From NCBI GenBank assembly GCA_902785295.1, contig CACZYK010000012.1, positions 1 through 35,024 on the forward strand: a stretch of DNA of 35,024 nucleotides. Reading direction: 5' to 3'. Shown piece after piece: positions 20,939 to 26,879 of the stretch (position 1 is its first letter; the number at the start of each line of letters is the position of its first letter). The position numbers were made by a program, and so were the translations under genes. This DNA is from an uncultured Clostridium sp. GTDB lineage: Bacteria > Bacillota > Clostridia > Clostridiales > Clostridiaceae. The notes below the pieces were generated by a model, which was not told where the DNA came from, ran no database searches, and saw only the letters and a program-made list of their open reading frames with translations.

Positions 20939-20964
20939 TCCTTTTCTTCCTTTCCTGCATCTAA

Positions 20965-20993
20965 ATCTTAAATCTTTTTTATATCATTGTCAA
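20965..20993 (-). promoter_or_regulatory. Promoter P20988
   Basis: TTGACA (20988-20993), a 17-bp spacer and TAAGAT (20965-20970, four of six matches). It lies in the divergent gap and faces the 132-aa gene. The predicted start is near 20958 and gives a leader of about 90 nt. The flanks AATTATTGACAATGAT are very like those of P14667. Confidence 0.75.
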
Positions 20994-21001
20994 TAATTTT
21001 G

Positions 21002-21029
21002 TTGAAAAATTTTTAATATTTTTTATAAT
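21002..21029 (+). promoter_or_regulatory. Plus-strand promoter of MazG-like gene
   Basis: TTGAAA (21002-21007), 16 bp, TATAAT (21024-21029). It lies back to back with the minus promoter P20988. A second minus-strand TTGACA (21037-21042) overlaps it and may give another weak divergent start. AAGGAG lies eight bases before ATG 21062. Confidence 0.7.
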
Positions 21030-21061
21030 ATATTTGTGTCAACCAATAAGGAGTAATAAAA

Positions 21062-21496
21062 ATGATGAAATTTTATAAAGGTCGTGAATACGAAATAACT
21101 AATGTTGTTGATAAATATGATGAAACATATTTTGAATATATCTGTGATGATGGTGATGTTCAATATATGCCTGATTATTTTTTCTCAGACATAAAAGAAG
21201 AATCTCTTGCAAGGTGGGAGCCTTATAAACTATCCGATATAAATAGATACCACAAAGCAAAGTTCGGTTCTCAAGATAAACTTATTCAAATTAAAAAACT
21301 TAATGAAGAAGTTACTGAACTCTTTCACGAACTTGAACATTATCTTGAAACACCTGATAATTTAGATAAAATAAAAGATGAACTGGGAGATGTTATTCAA
21401 GCAAGTGCTGGATTGTTTCTTCTTAGTGATGTTATGAATGATAACTTTAAAAAACTTGCAAGTCGTGTTTATCCTGATGGATTTAAACATAAATAA
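21062..21496 (+). CDS. MazG-like nucleotide pyrophosphohydrolase
   Basis: This 144-aa protein is the only plus-strand gene. The C-terminal half has the all-alpha NTP pyrophosphohydrolase signature: EEVTE at 82-86 (EExxE) and ELGD at 107-110 (ExxD), which bind magnesium in MazG and phosphoribosyl-ATP pyrophosphatase-like enzymes. The N-terminal 60 residues are a strand-rich, acidic domain (about YFEYICDDGDVQYMPDYFFSD) that I do not recognise and that is fused to it. Phage MazG proteins may lower (p)ppGpp or modify nucleotide pools. It has its own promoter and terminator, so it is a single-gene unit transcribed toward the spanin gene. Confidence 0.75.
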   Translation: MMKFYKGREYEITNVVDKYDETYFEYICDDGDVQYMPDYFFSDIKEESLARWEPYKLSDINRYHKAKFGSQDKLIQIKKLNEEVTELFHELEHYLETPDNLDKIKDELGDVIQASAGLFLLSDVMNDNFKKLASRVYPDGFKHK

Positions 21497-21525
21497 AAAA
21501 GCCCCTATATTTCAAGGGACTTTCC

Positions 21526-21561
21526 AAAGAGATAGGAGAATGAATAAGCCTATCTCTTTTT
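21526..21561. terminator. Terminator between convergent MazG and spanin genes
   Basis: AAAGAGATAGG pairs with CCTATCTCTTT (11-bp stem, 12-nt loop), followed by a T-run on the plus strand, so it is a standard terminator for the MazG-like gene. The stem overlaps the spanin stop codon, and an A-rich side gives a weaker terminator on the minus strand. A smaller CCCT/AGGG stem lies just before it, at about 21501-21518. Confidence 0.75.
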
Positions 21562-21867
21562 AATTATGGCTAAAATTGAAAGGACTATTATTGTTAATAA
21601 GGATGCCATAATTATCTTTAATTTACTATTCTCTTGTTTCAAAGCATCTGTCTTTAAATTACAAGCAATAGTAATATTCTTTATTTCTGCTTTTATTCCA
21701 TCAAGTCTTTCTATAAGCAAACCTTTATTTTCACAAGTTGATTTTTCAATGTCTTTTTGTAAAATTGTTATTTCTTTCTGTGTCGCCTGTGATATTGTAG
21801 CAATAGGTTCTTCTTTGGAACAACCACTTATAAACACCAACAACAATACTATAATAAACTTTTTCAT
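21550..21867 (-). CDS. Unimolecular spanin (u-spanin), lipoprotein with C-terminal TM
   Basis: I start at ATG 21867 (MKKFIIVLLLVFISGC), with AAAGGA six bases upstream, giving 105 aa; the frame is open to 21888 but without a good site. The first 15 residues are a lipoprotein signal with a lipobox ISGC, so C16 would be lipidated and sent to the outer membrane. Residues about 18-80 are a helical periplasmic span, and 83-102 (IIMASLLTIIVLSILAIIKKR) form a C-terminal inner-membrane helix. That is the plan of T1 gp11-type u-spanins, which fuse the two membranes in the last step of lysis. It implies a Gram-negative host. It follows the replication gene instead of the hydrolase. Confidence 0.75.
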   Translation of the reverse strand: MKKFIIVLLLVFISGCSKEEPIATISQATQKEITILQKDIEKSTCENKGLLIERLDGIKAEIKNITIACNLKTDALKQENSKLKIIMASLLTIIVLSILAIIKKR

Positions 21868-21887
21868 CTTGTTTCCTTTTCTTTTCA

Positions 21888-22766
21888 TTATACTTTTATT
21901 ATTTTACTTGTCAAATATTTTCTTATATATTCAACTTGAACATCTGTTAATTCAGATTCTCTCATTGTTTCCAGTATCTTTTTTGCTGTTTCTTCTTTAT
22001 TTGCAAGTCGCATAAGTTCGTTCATAATATTTACCAATACTAATGAACCTGTTTTAATTCTTGCTAAAATCATTGTATTCTTAATGAAAATATTATCCTT
22101 GATAATTTCCTTATCCTCTTCTGTTTCCCCTACTGTAGACTTATCTAAAGCGATTTTAACCTTATTTTCAGGCTTATCCCATACTGCTCTTATCTTTTGT
22201 TTCCAATTCAATACAGGTTTTCCACTTGCATCGTGCCAATCTGCAACATCATAATAATTAAATATCTTTTCTCCATCAAGACTAAGTGATTTACAATAAT
22301 CTATTACTTCTTGCTTAGCAGGAATAGTCATTTGCTTTACAGCACGAGATACAACTTTTTTCTTTTCTTTATATATTTCTTTTTCTTTTTTATTTATATT
22401 ATTATTATATATTATTATTGGGTCAAAATTTTTGACTACCCCCTGTAAAGTTTTTTGACTACCTTCTTCCATTTTTGACTGGTGGTCAAATTTTTTGACT
22501 ACCCCATATTTATTAAATGTTATATTGTTTTTTGTTTCTTGATATTTTATTATTAAATTTTGTTCTTCCAAAGATTTTAAAGTATTTATTACTGTTTGTC
22601 TTGATGATGATAACCATTCGGTAATATATGATATGCTTCCTTCAAACTTACTTTCTTCATCTTGACTAAAGCCATAAATCAAAGCATACACTAAAAGTTC
22701 ATTTCCCTTTAGATGCAATTCGTTTATCATCCAGCCTTGAATATTTATATAATTATTATTATCCAT
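21888..22766 (-). CDS. Replication initiator with winged helix (phage DnaD/O-like)
   Basis: I start at ATG 22766 (MDNNNYINIQGWMIN) behind GGGAG; the frame is open to 22814, but that part lies in the leader hairpin. The 292-aa protein has a winged-helix DNA-binding domain (about 12-76, with GSISYITEWLSSSRQTVINT as the recognition region), a linker coded by the iteron and AT-rich DNA, and a C-terminal part (about QEVIDYCKSLSLDGEKIF then NYYDVADWHD, and NWKQKIRAVW near 180-190) typical of phage replisome organisers that bind origin DNA and recruit host DnaB/DnaC-like loaders. No helicase or polymerase gene is visible, so it probably starts host-dependent replication. Confidence 0.72.
   Translation of the reverse strand: MDNNNYINIQGWMINELHLKGNELLVYALIYGFSQDEESKFEGSISYITEWLSSSRQTVINTLKSLEEQNLIIKYQETKNNITFNKYGVVKKFDHQSKMEEGSQKTLQGVVKNFDPIIIYNNNINKKEKEIYKEKKKVVSRAVKQMTIPAKQEVIDYCKSLSLDGEKIFNYYDVADWHDASGKPVLNWKQKIRAVWDKPENKVKIALDKSTVGETEEDKEIIKDNIFIKNTMILARIKTGSLVLVNIMNELMRLANKEETAKKILETMRESELTDVQVEYIRKYLTSKIIKV
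22375..22425. other. AT-rich tract, candidate DNA-unwinding element
   Basis: About 50 bases of almost pure A/T (TTATTATATATTATTATTG-like on the plus strand) lie inside the initiator gene, directly beside the iteron repeats. This pairing is how iteron origins place the unwinding element. It codes for an Asn/Ile/Lys-rich linker (YNNNINKKEKEIYK), so DNA function and flexible protein linker can share it. Confidence 0.55.
22429..22503. repeat. Four iteron-like repeats inside initiator gene (putative ori)
   Basis: TTTTTGACTACC occurs at 22429-22440, 22452-22463 and 22492-22503, with a variant TTTTTGACTGGT at 22472-22483. Spacings are 23, 20 and 20 bases, near two helical turns. GTCAAAA on the left of the first (22422) and GTCAAA before the fourth (22485) make palindromic sites. 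The repeats fall in three different codon phases, so they are not a protein-repeat by-product. With the adjacent AT-rich tract this is a likely replication origin, as in lambda O. Confidence 0.7.
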
Positions 22767-22814
22767 ATTTTCTCTCCCTATAAGAGCGGGAGAAAGTATA
22801 GGGCAATCTCCCAT
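22767..22814 (-). promoter_or_regulatory. Leader of replication transcript with small stem-loop
   Basis: Between promoter P22870 and the initiator ATG is a leader containing GGGAGA and TCTCCC arms (about 22788-22813) that form a 6-bp stem. A short frame (ATG 22824 to TAG 22779, 15 codons) also spans it, but its ribosome spacing is poor. It may control initiator translation; evidence is weak. Confidence 0.35.
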
Positions 22815-22846
22815 TTGTTTAACATCTTCCCTATAAAGACAATCTT

Positions 22847-22875
22847 ATAATATCACTTTAAAAAATAATTGTCAA
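22847..22875 (-). promoter_or_regulatory. Promoter P22870 of the replication unit
   Basis: TTGACA (22870-22875), a 17-bp spacer and TATTAT (22847-22852). The -35 box overlaps the TGA stop codon of the cell-wall hydrolase. Predicted start near 22840. It drives the initiator and spanin genes. Confidence 0.85.
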
Positions 22876-23273
22876 TCGATATTCTTATAAAATTTATGAT
22901 GACCGATTACACATAGACATTCTTTATCTTTTGCCCAAGCAGGATTACAATCTAAAGTGTGATAATGTGTTGCACCTTGTGTTATATCTTGTTGTGTTCC
23001 ATCTGTTAGATTTTTTGCTATTGTATAACAATCACCAAGTTTATCTTTTGTTATATTTTCTAATATTTTTTTATTTGGGTCGTTATCATTCCAACAACTA
23101 AACTGCATTTTTTTTAAACAAGTTCCTGCTAATGTTGAGCCAGCAAACCATTTTTTTGAATAATATCTGTTCATTATTACACAGCCAACAGCAACTTTTC
23201 CTTGAGATATTTCCCCTCTTGCTTCACCATATATTGTTTTTGCAAGTATTAAGACATCTTCTTTTGTAAACAT
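22872..23273 (-). CDS. SleB/CwlJ-like cell wall hydrolase (endolysin)
   Basis: This 133-aa enzyme fits the Hydrolase_2 (SleB/CwlJ) family. LAKTIYGEARGE is at 10-21, with E17 as the likely catalytic acid. GKVAVGCVIMNR follows at 25-36, with QFSCWND near 57-63 and the HYHTLDCNPAWAKD end motif. The family cuts peptidoglycan, mainly in alphaproteobacterial and Bacillus proteins and in many phages. There is no signal peptide, so a holin should let it reach the wall. It is the last gene of the fibre-lysis unit, right before promoter P22870. The ribosome site is GAGGGAAGAA. Confidence 0.85.
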   Translation of the reverse strand: MFTKEDVLILAKTIYGEARGEISQGKVAVGCVIMNRYYSKKWFAGSTLAGTCLKKMQFSCWNDNDPNKKILENITKDKLGDCYTIAKNLTDGTQQDITQGATHYHTLDCNPAWAKDKECLCVIGHHKFYKNID

Positions 23274-23331
23274 TTCTTCCCTCTCTTTCTTAAATATACT
23301 TAATATTAAACCTAGTATACCTTTTAATATT

Positions 23332-23646
23332 TTATCTTCCTTTATTTTTAAATTCTTTTAAAGCATCAGTTTTTTGCTTTAAGATAGCATAATCAATCAT
23401 AGCATCTCTTGTTTTCATAAGTTTATGATATAATATTTTGAATGTTTTATTATCCATATCAATACATTTCTCTGTAAAATAAGTATAAGTTTTACAAAAT
23501 GAAAGTGAAAACTCTTTAAAATTATTACGCCTTGCTTCATCAGAATCATTAACTCTTGCCACGATTCGTTGGGTAGAGGTTACTAGATTTTCCACCCTGT
23601 TTTTAACATCTTCAATCGTTAATTCTGGAATCTTTATCTGTTTCAT
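23332..23646 (-). CDS. Unknown 104-aa helical protein in lysis region
   Basis: This 104-aa helical, basic protein has no hydrophobic segment. It begins MKQIKIPELTIEDVKNRVEN and includes ARRNNFKEFSLSFCKTY and a C-terminal ALKEFKNKGR helix. It overlaps the preceding holin-like gene by 35 bases and still has AGGAGG eight bases upstream of ATG 23646. Function unknown; it may regulate or support lysis, judging only from position. Confidence 0.65.
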   Translation of the reverse strand: MKQIKIPELTIEDVKNRVENLVTSTQRIVARVNDSDEARRNNFKEFSLSFCKTYTYFTEKCIDMDNKTFKILYHKLMKTRDAMIDYAILKQKTDALKEFKNKGR

Positions 23647-23860
23647 TTTTCACGCCTCCTTTATCGAAAACGGATATACCAGCCATGCCACTAATACTAA
23701 GTAAAAGTGTTGTAAGAATATCATTGCGAATTTCAGCACCTTTATATAAGCAATAAAATATATAAAAAGCTGTTATAAATGAAAAAAACCAAGCAAGATG
23801 TAGTCTTGTCGATGGTAAATTTTTTGAATCTGATAATAATTTAATTATCCACTTTTTCAT
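23612..23860 (-). CDS. Holin-like two-helix membrane protein
   Basis: This 82-aa protein has two hydrophobic helices: residues 21-40 (LHLAWFFSFITAFYIFYCLY) and 48-63 (ILTTLLLSISGMAGISVF), with a basic start (MKKWIIKLLSDSKNLPSTR) and a charged tail. Two-TM proteins with this SxxLxSTR start are common in phages as putative holins. It lies two genes above the hydrolase and is my best holin candidate. The holin role is not proven by sequence. Confidence 0.55.
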   Translation of the reverse strand: MKKWIIKLLSDSKNLPSTRLHLAWFFSFITAFYIFYCLYKGAEIRNDILTTLLLSISGMAGISVFDKGGVKNETDKDSRIND

Positions 23861-24082
23861 TTATTCGCCAAGTAATTTTATAATTGCATCAATAAATTTT
23901 CCAAAAGCAGAACAAACACCTACAACAAAAACTCCAAAGATGTTTACAACTACTTTCACAAAGTTAGCAATCAAGCCAATGATATTATCTATCATTTCTT
24001 TAAATGCTACTTTTACTTTAGCCCAATTGTCATTAAATAATTCTTTTACAGAATCACAAAAGATTTTCCAAAGTTCTTTCAT
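23861..24082 (-). CDS. Small hydrophobic/amphipathic membrane protein
   Basis: This 73-aa protein is a mainly hydrophobic and amphipathic helical chain: FKEMIDNIIGLIANFVKVVV then NIFGVFVVGVCSAFGKFI, with a basic N-terminus. It could be a second holin, an antiholin or a pinholin-like partner of the gene at 23612, which it precedes by overlapping spacing (one base). Site GGAG before ATG 24082. Confidence 0.5.
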   Translation of the reverse strand: MKELWKIFCDSVKELFNDNWAKVKVAFKEMIDNIIGLIANFVKVVVNIFGVFVVGVCSAFGKFIDAIIKLLGE

Positions 24083-24094
24083 TGATTTACTCCT

Positions 24095-24352
24095 TTATTT
24101 TCTCTTTAATAATACTTCTTTGATAAGGCGAACATCTTCTTGTAGTGATGTTAATTTTGCAACTGTGTCGATTTTGATTTCGTTTAGGTCTTTTTCTACT
24201 TTCATTATTCTGATTTCGTGATTGTTTATTTTATCTGGAATTGTGATTATACTTGATATACATATTATAGCACTAGCAACAATCCCTATTAAATAAATTC
24301 CTATCTTAATCCAATCTACACAATTTTGCAATCTTTCTTTAGCACCACACAT
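24095..24352 (-). CDS. Membrane protein with coiled-coil tail
   Basis: I start at ATG 24352 (MCGAKERLQNCVDW), which has a perfect AGGAGG ten bases upstream; the frame is open to 24415 but without a ribosome site. The 85-aa product has one membrane helix (about 16-38, IGIYLIGIVASAIICISSII), then a coiled coil (40-85, EIRIMKVEKDLNEIKIDT and LQEDVRLIKEVL). It resembles holin-associated or lysis-regulating membrane proteins (XhlA-like in reverse order). Role uncertain. Confidence 0.55.
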   Translation of the reverse strand: MCGAKERLQNCVDWIKIGIYLIGIVASAIICISSIITIPDKINNHEIRIMKVEKDLNEIKIDTVAKLTSLQEDVRLIKEVLLKRK

Positions 24353-24436
24353 TCTAATATTGCCTCCTAATAACATTATATAACATAGACAAATAAGTAA
24401 ATCAATATTATTCATTTTTATTATCCATATTTTTTA

Positions 24437-24456
24437 GGCGAGATATTTCACTCGCC
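24437..24456 (-). promoter_or_regulatory. GC-rich intergenic stem-loop
   Basis: GGCGAG pairs with CTCGCC (8-nt loop). It begins a few bases after the stop of the 70-aa gene at 24462 and has no U-run. One of a series of stem-loops between the small virion genes. Confidence 0.55.
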
Positions 24457-24461
24457 CATAG

Positions 24462-24674
24462 TTATAACATTTTATCCGAATGTTCTGAATAATACTTTTT
24501 TACTTTTGTTATATTTTTCATAGATTCAGATATGTCTTTCATTATATCAATCATCTTTCCTAAATCGCATAAAGCCATTTCTTCATTTGACATTAAAGGT
24601 GTTTTGATACGATTGAAAGTTTTTTGTATTATTGCTTCCATTTCAATTATAGTATTATGTAATCCTTCAGGCAT
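24462..24674 (-). CDS. Unknown 70-aa helical protein
   Basis: This 70-aa protein has helices with MPEGLHNTIIEMEAIIQKTF, a linker with TPLMSNEEMALCDLGK and a last helix with MIDIMKDISESMKNI. Small proteins with the MALCDLGKMIDIMKD-like motif occur in many gut phages as hypothetical virion-region genes, as far as I recall. AAGGAG precedes ATG 24674. Function unknown. Confidence 0.7.
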   Translation of the reverse strand: MPEGLHNTIIEMEAIIQKTFNRIKTPLMSNEEMALCDLGKMIDIMKDISESMKNITKVKKYYSEHSDKML

Positions 24675-24676
24675 CT

Positions 24677-25057
24677 CTAATCTCCTTCATTTGCTGTTGT
24701 TGTTACTGGCTGAGATGTAGCATAAGCAGGACAATCAGGTGTATTCCAAAGTATTACATAAGGTGTTCCTGTTGCTGGAACTACATAAGAACCATAATAT
24801 CTTTTTCTCATTCTTAACCTATCAGAATAAATAGGAAGTGAATATTTGTTTAACAATGATACATTTGTTCCGTTTACATTTACTTGATAAGGTAAAGGCT
24901 CACCTGTTATAACCGAACTAGGATTTTGACACAATACAAGTTCAAAATAATCTAAACTTGATATGTTTGTTCCATTAGATACAGTTGCAACAAGATTAGT
25001 TGCTGTTTGTGTCAATGTTAAAGTTTTATGAAAATTTGGGTTGCAATTACAAGTCAT
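24677..25057 (-). CDS. Unknown 126-aa virion-region protein
   Basis: I use ATG 25057 (MTCNCNPNFHKTL), with AAAGGA upstream; the earlier ATG at 25072 lacks a good site. The 126-aa product starts with a CxC pair and continues as a Thr/Val/Asn-rich strand protein (LTLTQTATNLVATV), with a Pro-rich end. The beta-rich look is like decoration or fibre-associated proteins. It lies in the small virion gene cluster. Function unknown. Confidence 0.7.
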   Translation of the reverse strand: MTCNCNPNFHKTLTLTQTATNLVATVSNGTNISSLDYFELVLCQNPSSVITGEPLPYQVNVNGTNVSLLNKYSLPIYSDRLRMRKRYYGSYVVPATGTPYVILWNTPDCPAYATSQPVTTTANEGD

Positions 25058-25075
25058 CTTTATTCCTTTCATTCA

Positions 25076-25093
25076 GGGGTGGAAATCCACCCC
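25076..25093 (-). promoter_or_regulatory. GC-rich intergenic stem-loop
   Basis: GGGGTGG pairs with CCACCCC around ATTT, between the stop of the 205-aa gene and the next start. There is no U-run, so it is not a standard terminator. Confidence 0.6.
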
Positions 25094-25099
25094 GAGTTA

Positions 25100-25717
25100 T
25101 TAAAATCCACAACCACAACCATTATTGCAGAATGGAGATTGACCTGCCGAGTATGCAAATTCCGTTGGATATCTCACTACTCCTGCCATTTGTTGTGCAA
25201 GTTCAAGTTGATTGATGCGGTTCTGCATTGCTTCAACTTTGTTTTGAGTGATTGCATCTAAAATCTTTTGTGTCTGTGCTGTTGTGTTTGCATTGATAGA
25301 AGCGGTGTTTTGTGCATTTGCATAATTTACACCATCGATTGCTCTCAATGTATTGCAACAACATTGATTTTGATTTGCTATAACATTCTGTATTGATGCA
25401 GAAATGCCAAGAACATCTCTGTCAAGTTCAGAATATTTATCACCAATATAATTTACCAAATCGTGATAAACTTGATTTGTTGCACTCAAAATTTCTCTTT
25501 GATTTGCCATATTGTTTTGATTATCAAAACCTTGTTGCATTTGATTTTGGATTGCTTCAGTTCCGAAAGCACCACGAGATGCACCCCAAGAACCATTACC
25601 CATTATAAGAATCAAGAATAGTAAAGCGAACATACCGCCATTACCACCGAAAAATCCATCGCCACCACGAGTTGCAGAAACGATGTCAGATAAACTATAA
25701 CCTGTTCCTTCTGTCAT
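25100..25717 (-). CDS. Cysteine-cluster protein with hydrophobic Gly-rich N-terminus
   Basis: This 205-aa protein has a Gly-rich hydrophobic segment (about 22-46, GGMFALLFLILIMGNGSWG), a Gln/Asn-rich middle (50-112), a CCC run at 119-121 in NQCCCNTLRAIDG, a coiled-coil-like region, and a C-terminal CNNGCGCGF. I recall this arrangement (a membrane-like start, CCCNT, cysteine-rich end) from hypothetical proteins of many gut phages and prophages. It could be a virion or membrane-linked protein that uses metal or disulphide bridges. Site GGAGA before ATG 25717. Confidence 0.7.
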   Translation of the reverse strand: MTEGTGYSLSDIVSATRGGDGFFGGNGGMFALLFLILIMGNGSWGASRGAFGTEAIQNQMQQGFDNQNNMANQREILSATNQVYHDLVNYIGDKYSELDRDVLGISASIQNVIANQNQCCCNTLRAIDGVNYANAQNTASINANTTAQTQKILDAITQNKVEAMQNRINQLELAQQMAGVVRYPTEFAYSAGQSPFCNNGCGCGF

Positions 25718-25751
25718 TTTAGTTTCTCCTAAATAAAGTTTTCACCTTGCG

Positions 25752-25766
25752 GGATTATTTCAATCC
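25752..25766 (-). promoter_or_regulatory. Small intergenic stem-loop at gene end
   Basis: GGATT and AATCC arms (5 bp) pair around a 5-nt loop that includes the stop codon of the 68-aa gene. Weak alone, but it is the third stem-loop at a gene end in this cluster. Confidence 0.35.
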
Positions 25767-25961
25767 GAGCATTTTTAAATCTTGCTCAGAGAATATCTTT
25801 CTATCAGGGTCAATACCGTTTGATTTTGCAAAGTTAAGGAGAGTTTGTCTTTGTTGTTCAGGTGTTTTCCCTGCTAGCATATTATTTATTTGTTTCATTG
25901 CAGGATGATTATTAAATTGCCCTTGCATATATCTTTGTATTAAATCGCCAATATTAAACAT
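25755..25961 (-). CDS. Unknown 68-aa protein
   Basis: This 68-aa helical protein has an N-terminal MFNIGDLIQRYMQGQFN, then KQINNMLAGKTPEQQRQTLL and NFAKSNGIDPDRKIFSEQDL. It shows the small helical look of cluster proteins in gut phages. It overlaps the upstream gene by eight bases. GGAGG lies seven bases before ATG 25961. Function unknown. Confidence 0.7.
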   Translation of the reverse strand: MFNIGDLIQRYMQGQFNNHPAMKQINNMLAGKTPEQQRQTLLNFAKSNGIDPDRKIFSEQDLKMLGLK

Positions 25962-26307
25962 TATTTACCTCCGCTGGCTTAATTGATTTTTGCAATTCTT
26001 CCACTTTTTCAGATAATTTATTTAATATCTCTGTATAATCTTTTTCTGCTTTAGGTGGCTGGAAAGTTTTCTCATCCTTATAAATATCCATATCTATCAA
26101 GCCATCATTATTATATTGTTTAATATATATTTCTTTCTGTGATTTGTTTATGATTACATACATAACACCTATCTGTATAGGAATACGATTTGCTTCTTCT
26201 CTACTATTTACTGCAAAGCATTGAACTGATGCTTGTGTAGTCGGTGCCTGCATTACAGGTAGTCCATTTATGTTATTATTATTAAAATAAGGATAATTTC
26301 CAGCCAT
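25954..26307 (-). CDS. Unknown 117-aa protein, Asn-rich start
   Basis: This 117-aa protein has an Asn-rich disordered start (MAGNYPYFNNNNING), a strand-rich core (about VQCFAVNSREEANRI then IQIGVMYVIINKSQKEIYI), and a C-terminal helix (LNKLSEKVEELQKS). I recall the same order in gut phage hypothetical proteins next to the CCC-type gene. It may be a virion or assembly factor. Site GGAGG before ATG 26307. Confidence 0.7.
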   Translation of the reverse strand: MAGNYPYFNNNNINGLPVMQAPTTQASVQCFAVNSREEANRIPIQIGVMYVIINKSQKEIYIKQYNNDGLIDMDIYKDEKTFQPPKAEKDYTEILNKLSEKVEELQKSIKPAEVNNV

Positions 26308-26388
26308 AACAACCTCCGTTTGTTTACAGAGTAAATATATAATAACTTTTTAGATTTTTAAATTCTGTTTAAATATAATTTGTTTTAT
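26308..26388. other. Short AT-rich gap, weak promoter-like
   Basis: These 81 bases between the sigma-4-like gene and the Asn-rich gene are AT-rich. A TTTAAA/17 bp/TATATT pair on the minus strand is only weakly promoter-like. No other feature seen. Confidence 0.3.
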
Positions 26389-26640
26389 TTAAAATGCTAG
26401 GCTTTCAAGGGTATCAATACAACTTTTATGTAATTGCATAACACGAGATTTACTAAGATATACAATATCAGGTATATTATCCCAAGATTTATTTTCAATA
26501 TACCTCAATTTAAGAATTTGTTTTTCTTTATTTGAAAAAGGAAAACTTTCAATAAGTTCAGATAAAACTAAAGGATTTCTTCTTCCAAGTCTTTTAAGAA
26601 ATCCTTTAATCCATAGTTTGTGGAGTTCTTTACTTACCAC
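26389..26640 (-). CDS. Sigma-70 region-4-like helix-turn-helix protein
   Basis: I favour the GTG at 26640, which has AGGTGG five bases upstream, over the GTG at 26649; the product is then 83 aa. Residues about 35-80 follow sigma region 4: FSNKEKQILKLRYIENKSWD, then NIPDIVYLSKSRVMQLHKS. The N-terminal part is basic. It lacks region 2, so it is not a full sigma factor. It may bind -35-like DNA or the RNA polymerase beta flap to redirect it to late promoters. The function is inferred from the fold pattern only. Confidence 0.6.
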   Translation of the reverse strand: MVSKELHKLWIKGFLKRLGRRNPLVLSELIESFPFSNKEKQILKLRYIENKSWDNIPDIVYLSKSRVMQLHKSCIDTLESLAF

Positions 26641-26660
26641 GACCGCCACCTATTCTAACT

Positions 26661-26879
26661 CTAATTTTTATTGTTTGTCTTTTCACTTCTTACCTCCTGC
26701 ACAGAATTGTCACTATCTGTCTGTGTCGCTGTTGTTTCTATATTTATAATTTTATCACTATTATACTTAATAATGCAATAAGATAATAATCCTAATAATA
26801 GACTTAATATTACTAGAACATATAGAGTGAATTTATAACTCATTTTCATTGCTTCTTTAAATAATTCTATTTCTGTCAT
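26661..26879 (-). CDS. Small single-TM protein
   Basis: This 72-aa protein has one membrane helix (about 17-38, TLYVLVILSLLLGLLSYCII) after an amphipathic N-terminus, then a polar acidic tail (residues 40-72) with Thr, Asp, Ser. It is followed by the GTG-started sigma-4-like gene and overlaps the fibre chaperone stop by a start (ATG at 26879). A signal-anchored membrane protein; antiholin or superinfection exclusion are possible but unproven. Confidence 0.65.
   Translation of the reverse strand: MTEIELFKEAMKMSYKFTLYVLVILSLLLGLLSYCIIKYNSDKIINIETTATQTDSDNSVQEVRSEKTNNKN

Noticed and set aside
21566-22015. 149-aa plus-strand frame opposite spanin and initiator
   Set aside because: Leu/Phe/Ile-rich antisense shadow of AT-rich minus genes; no ribosome site and no promoter.
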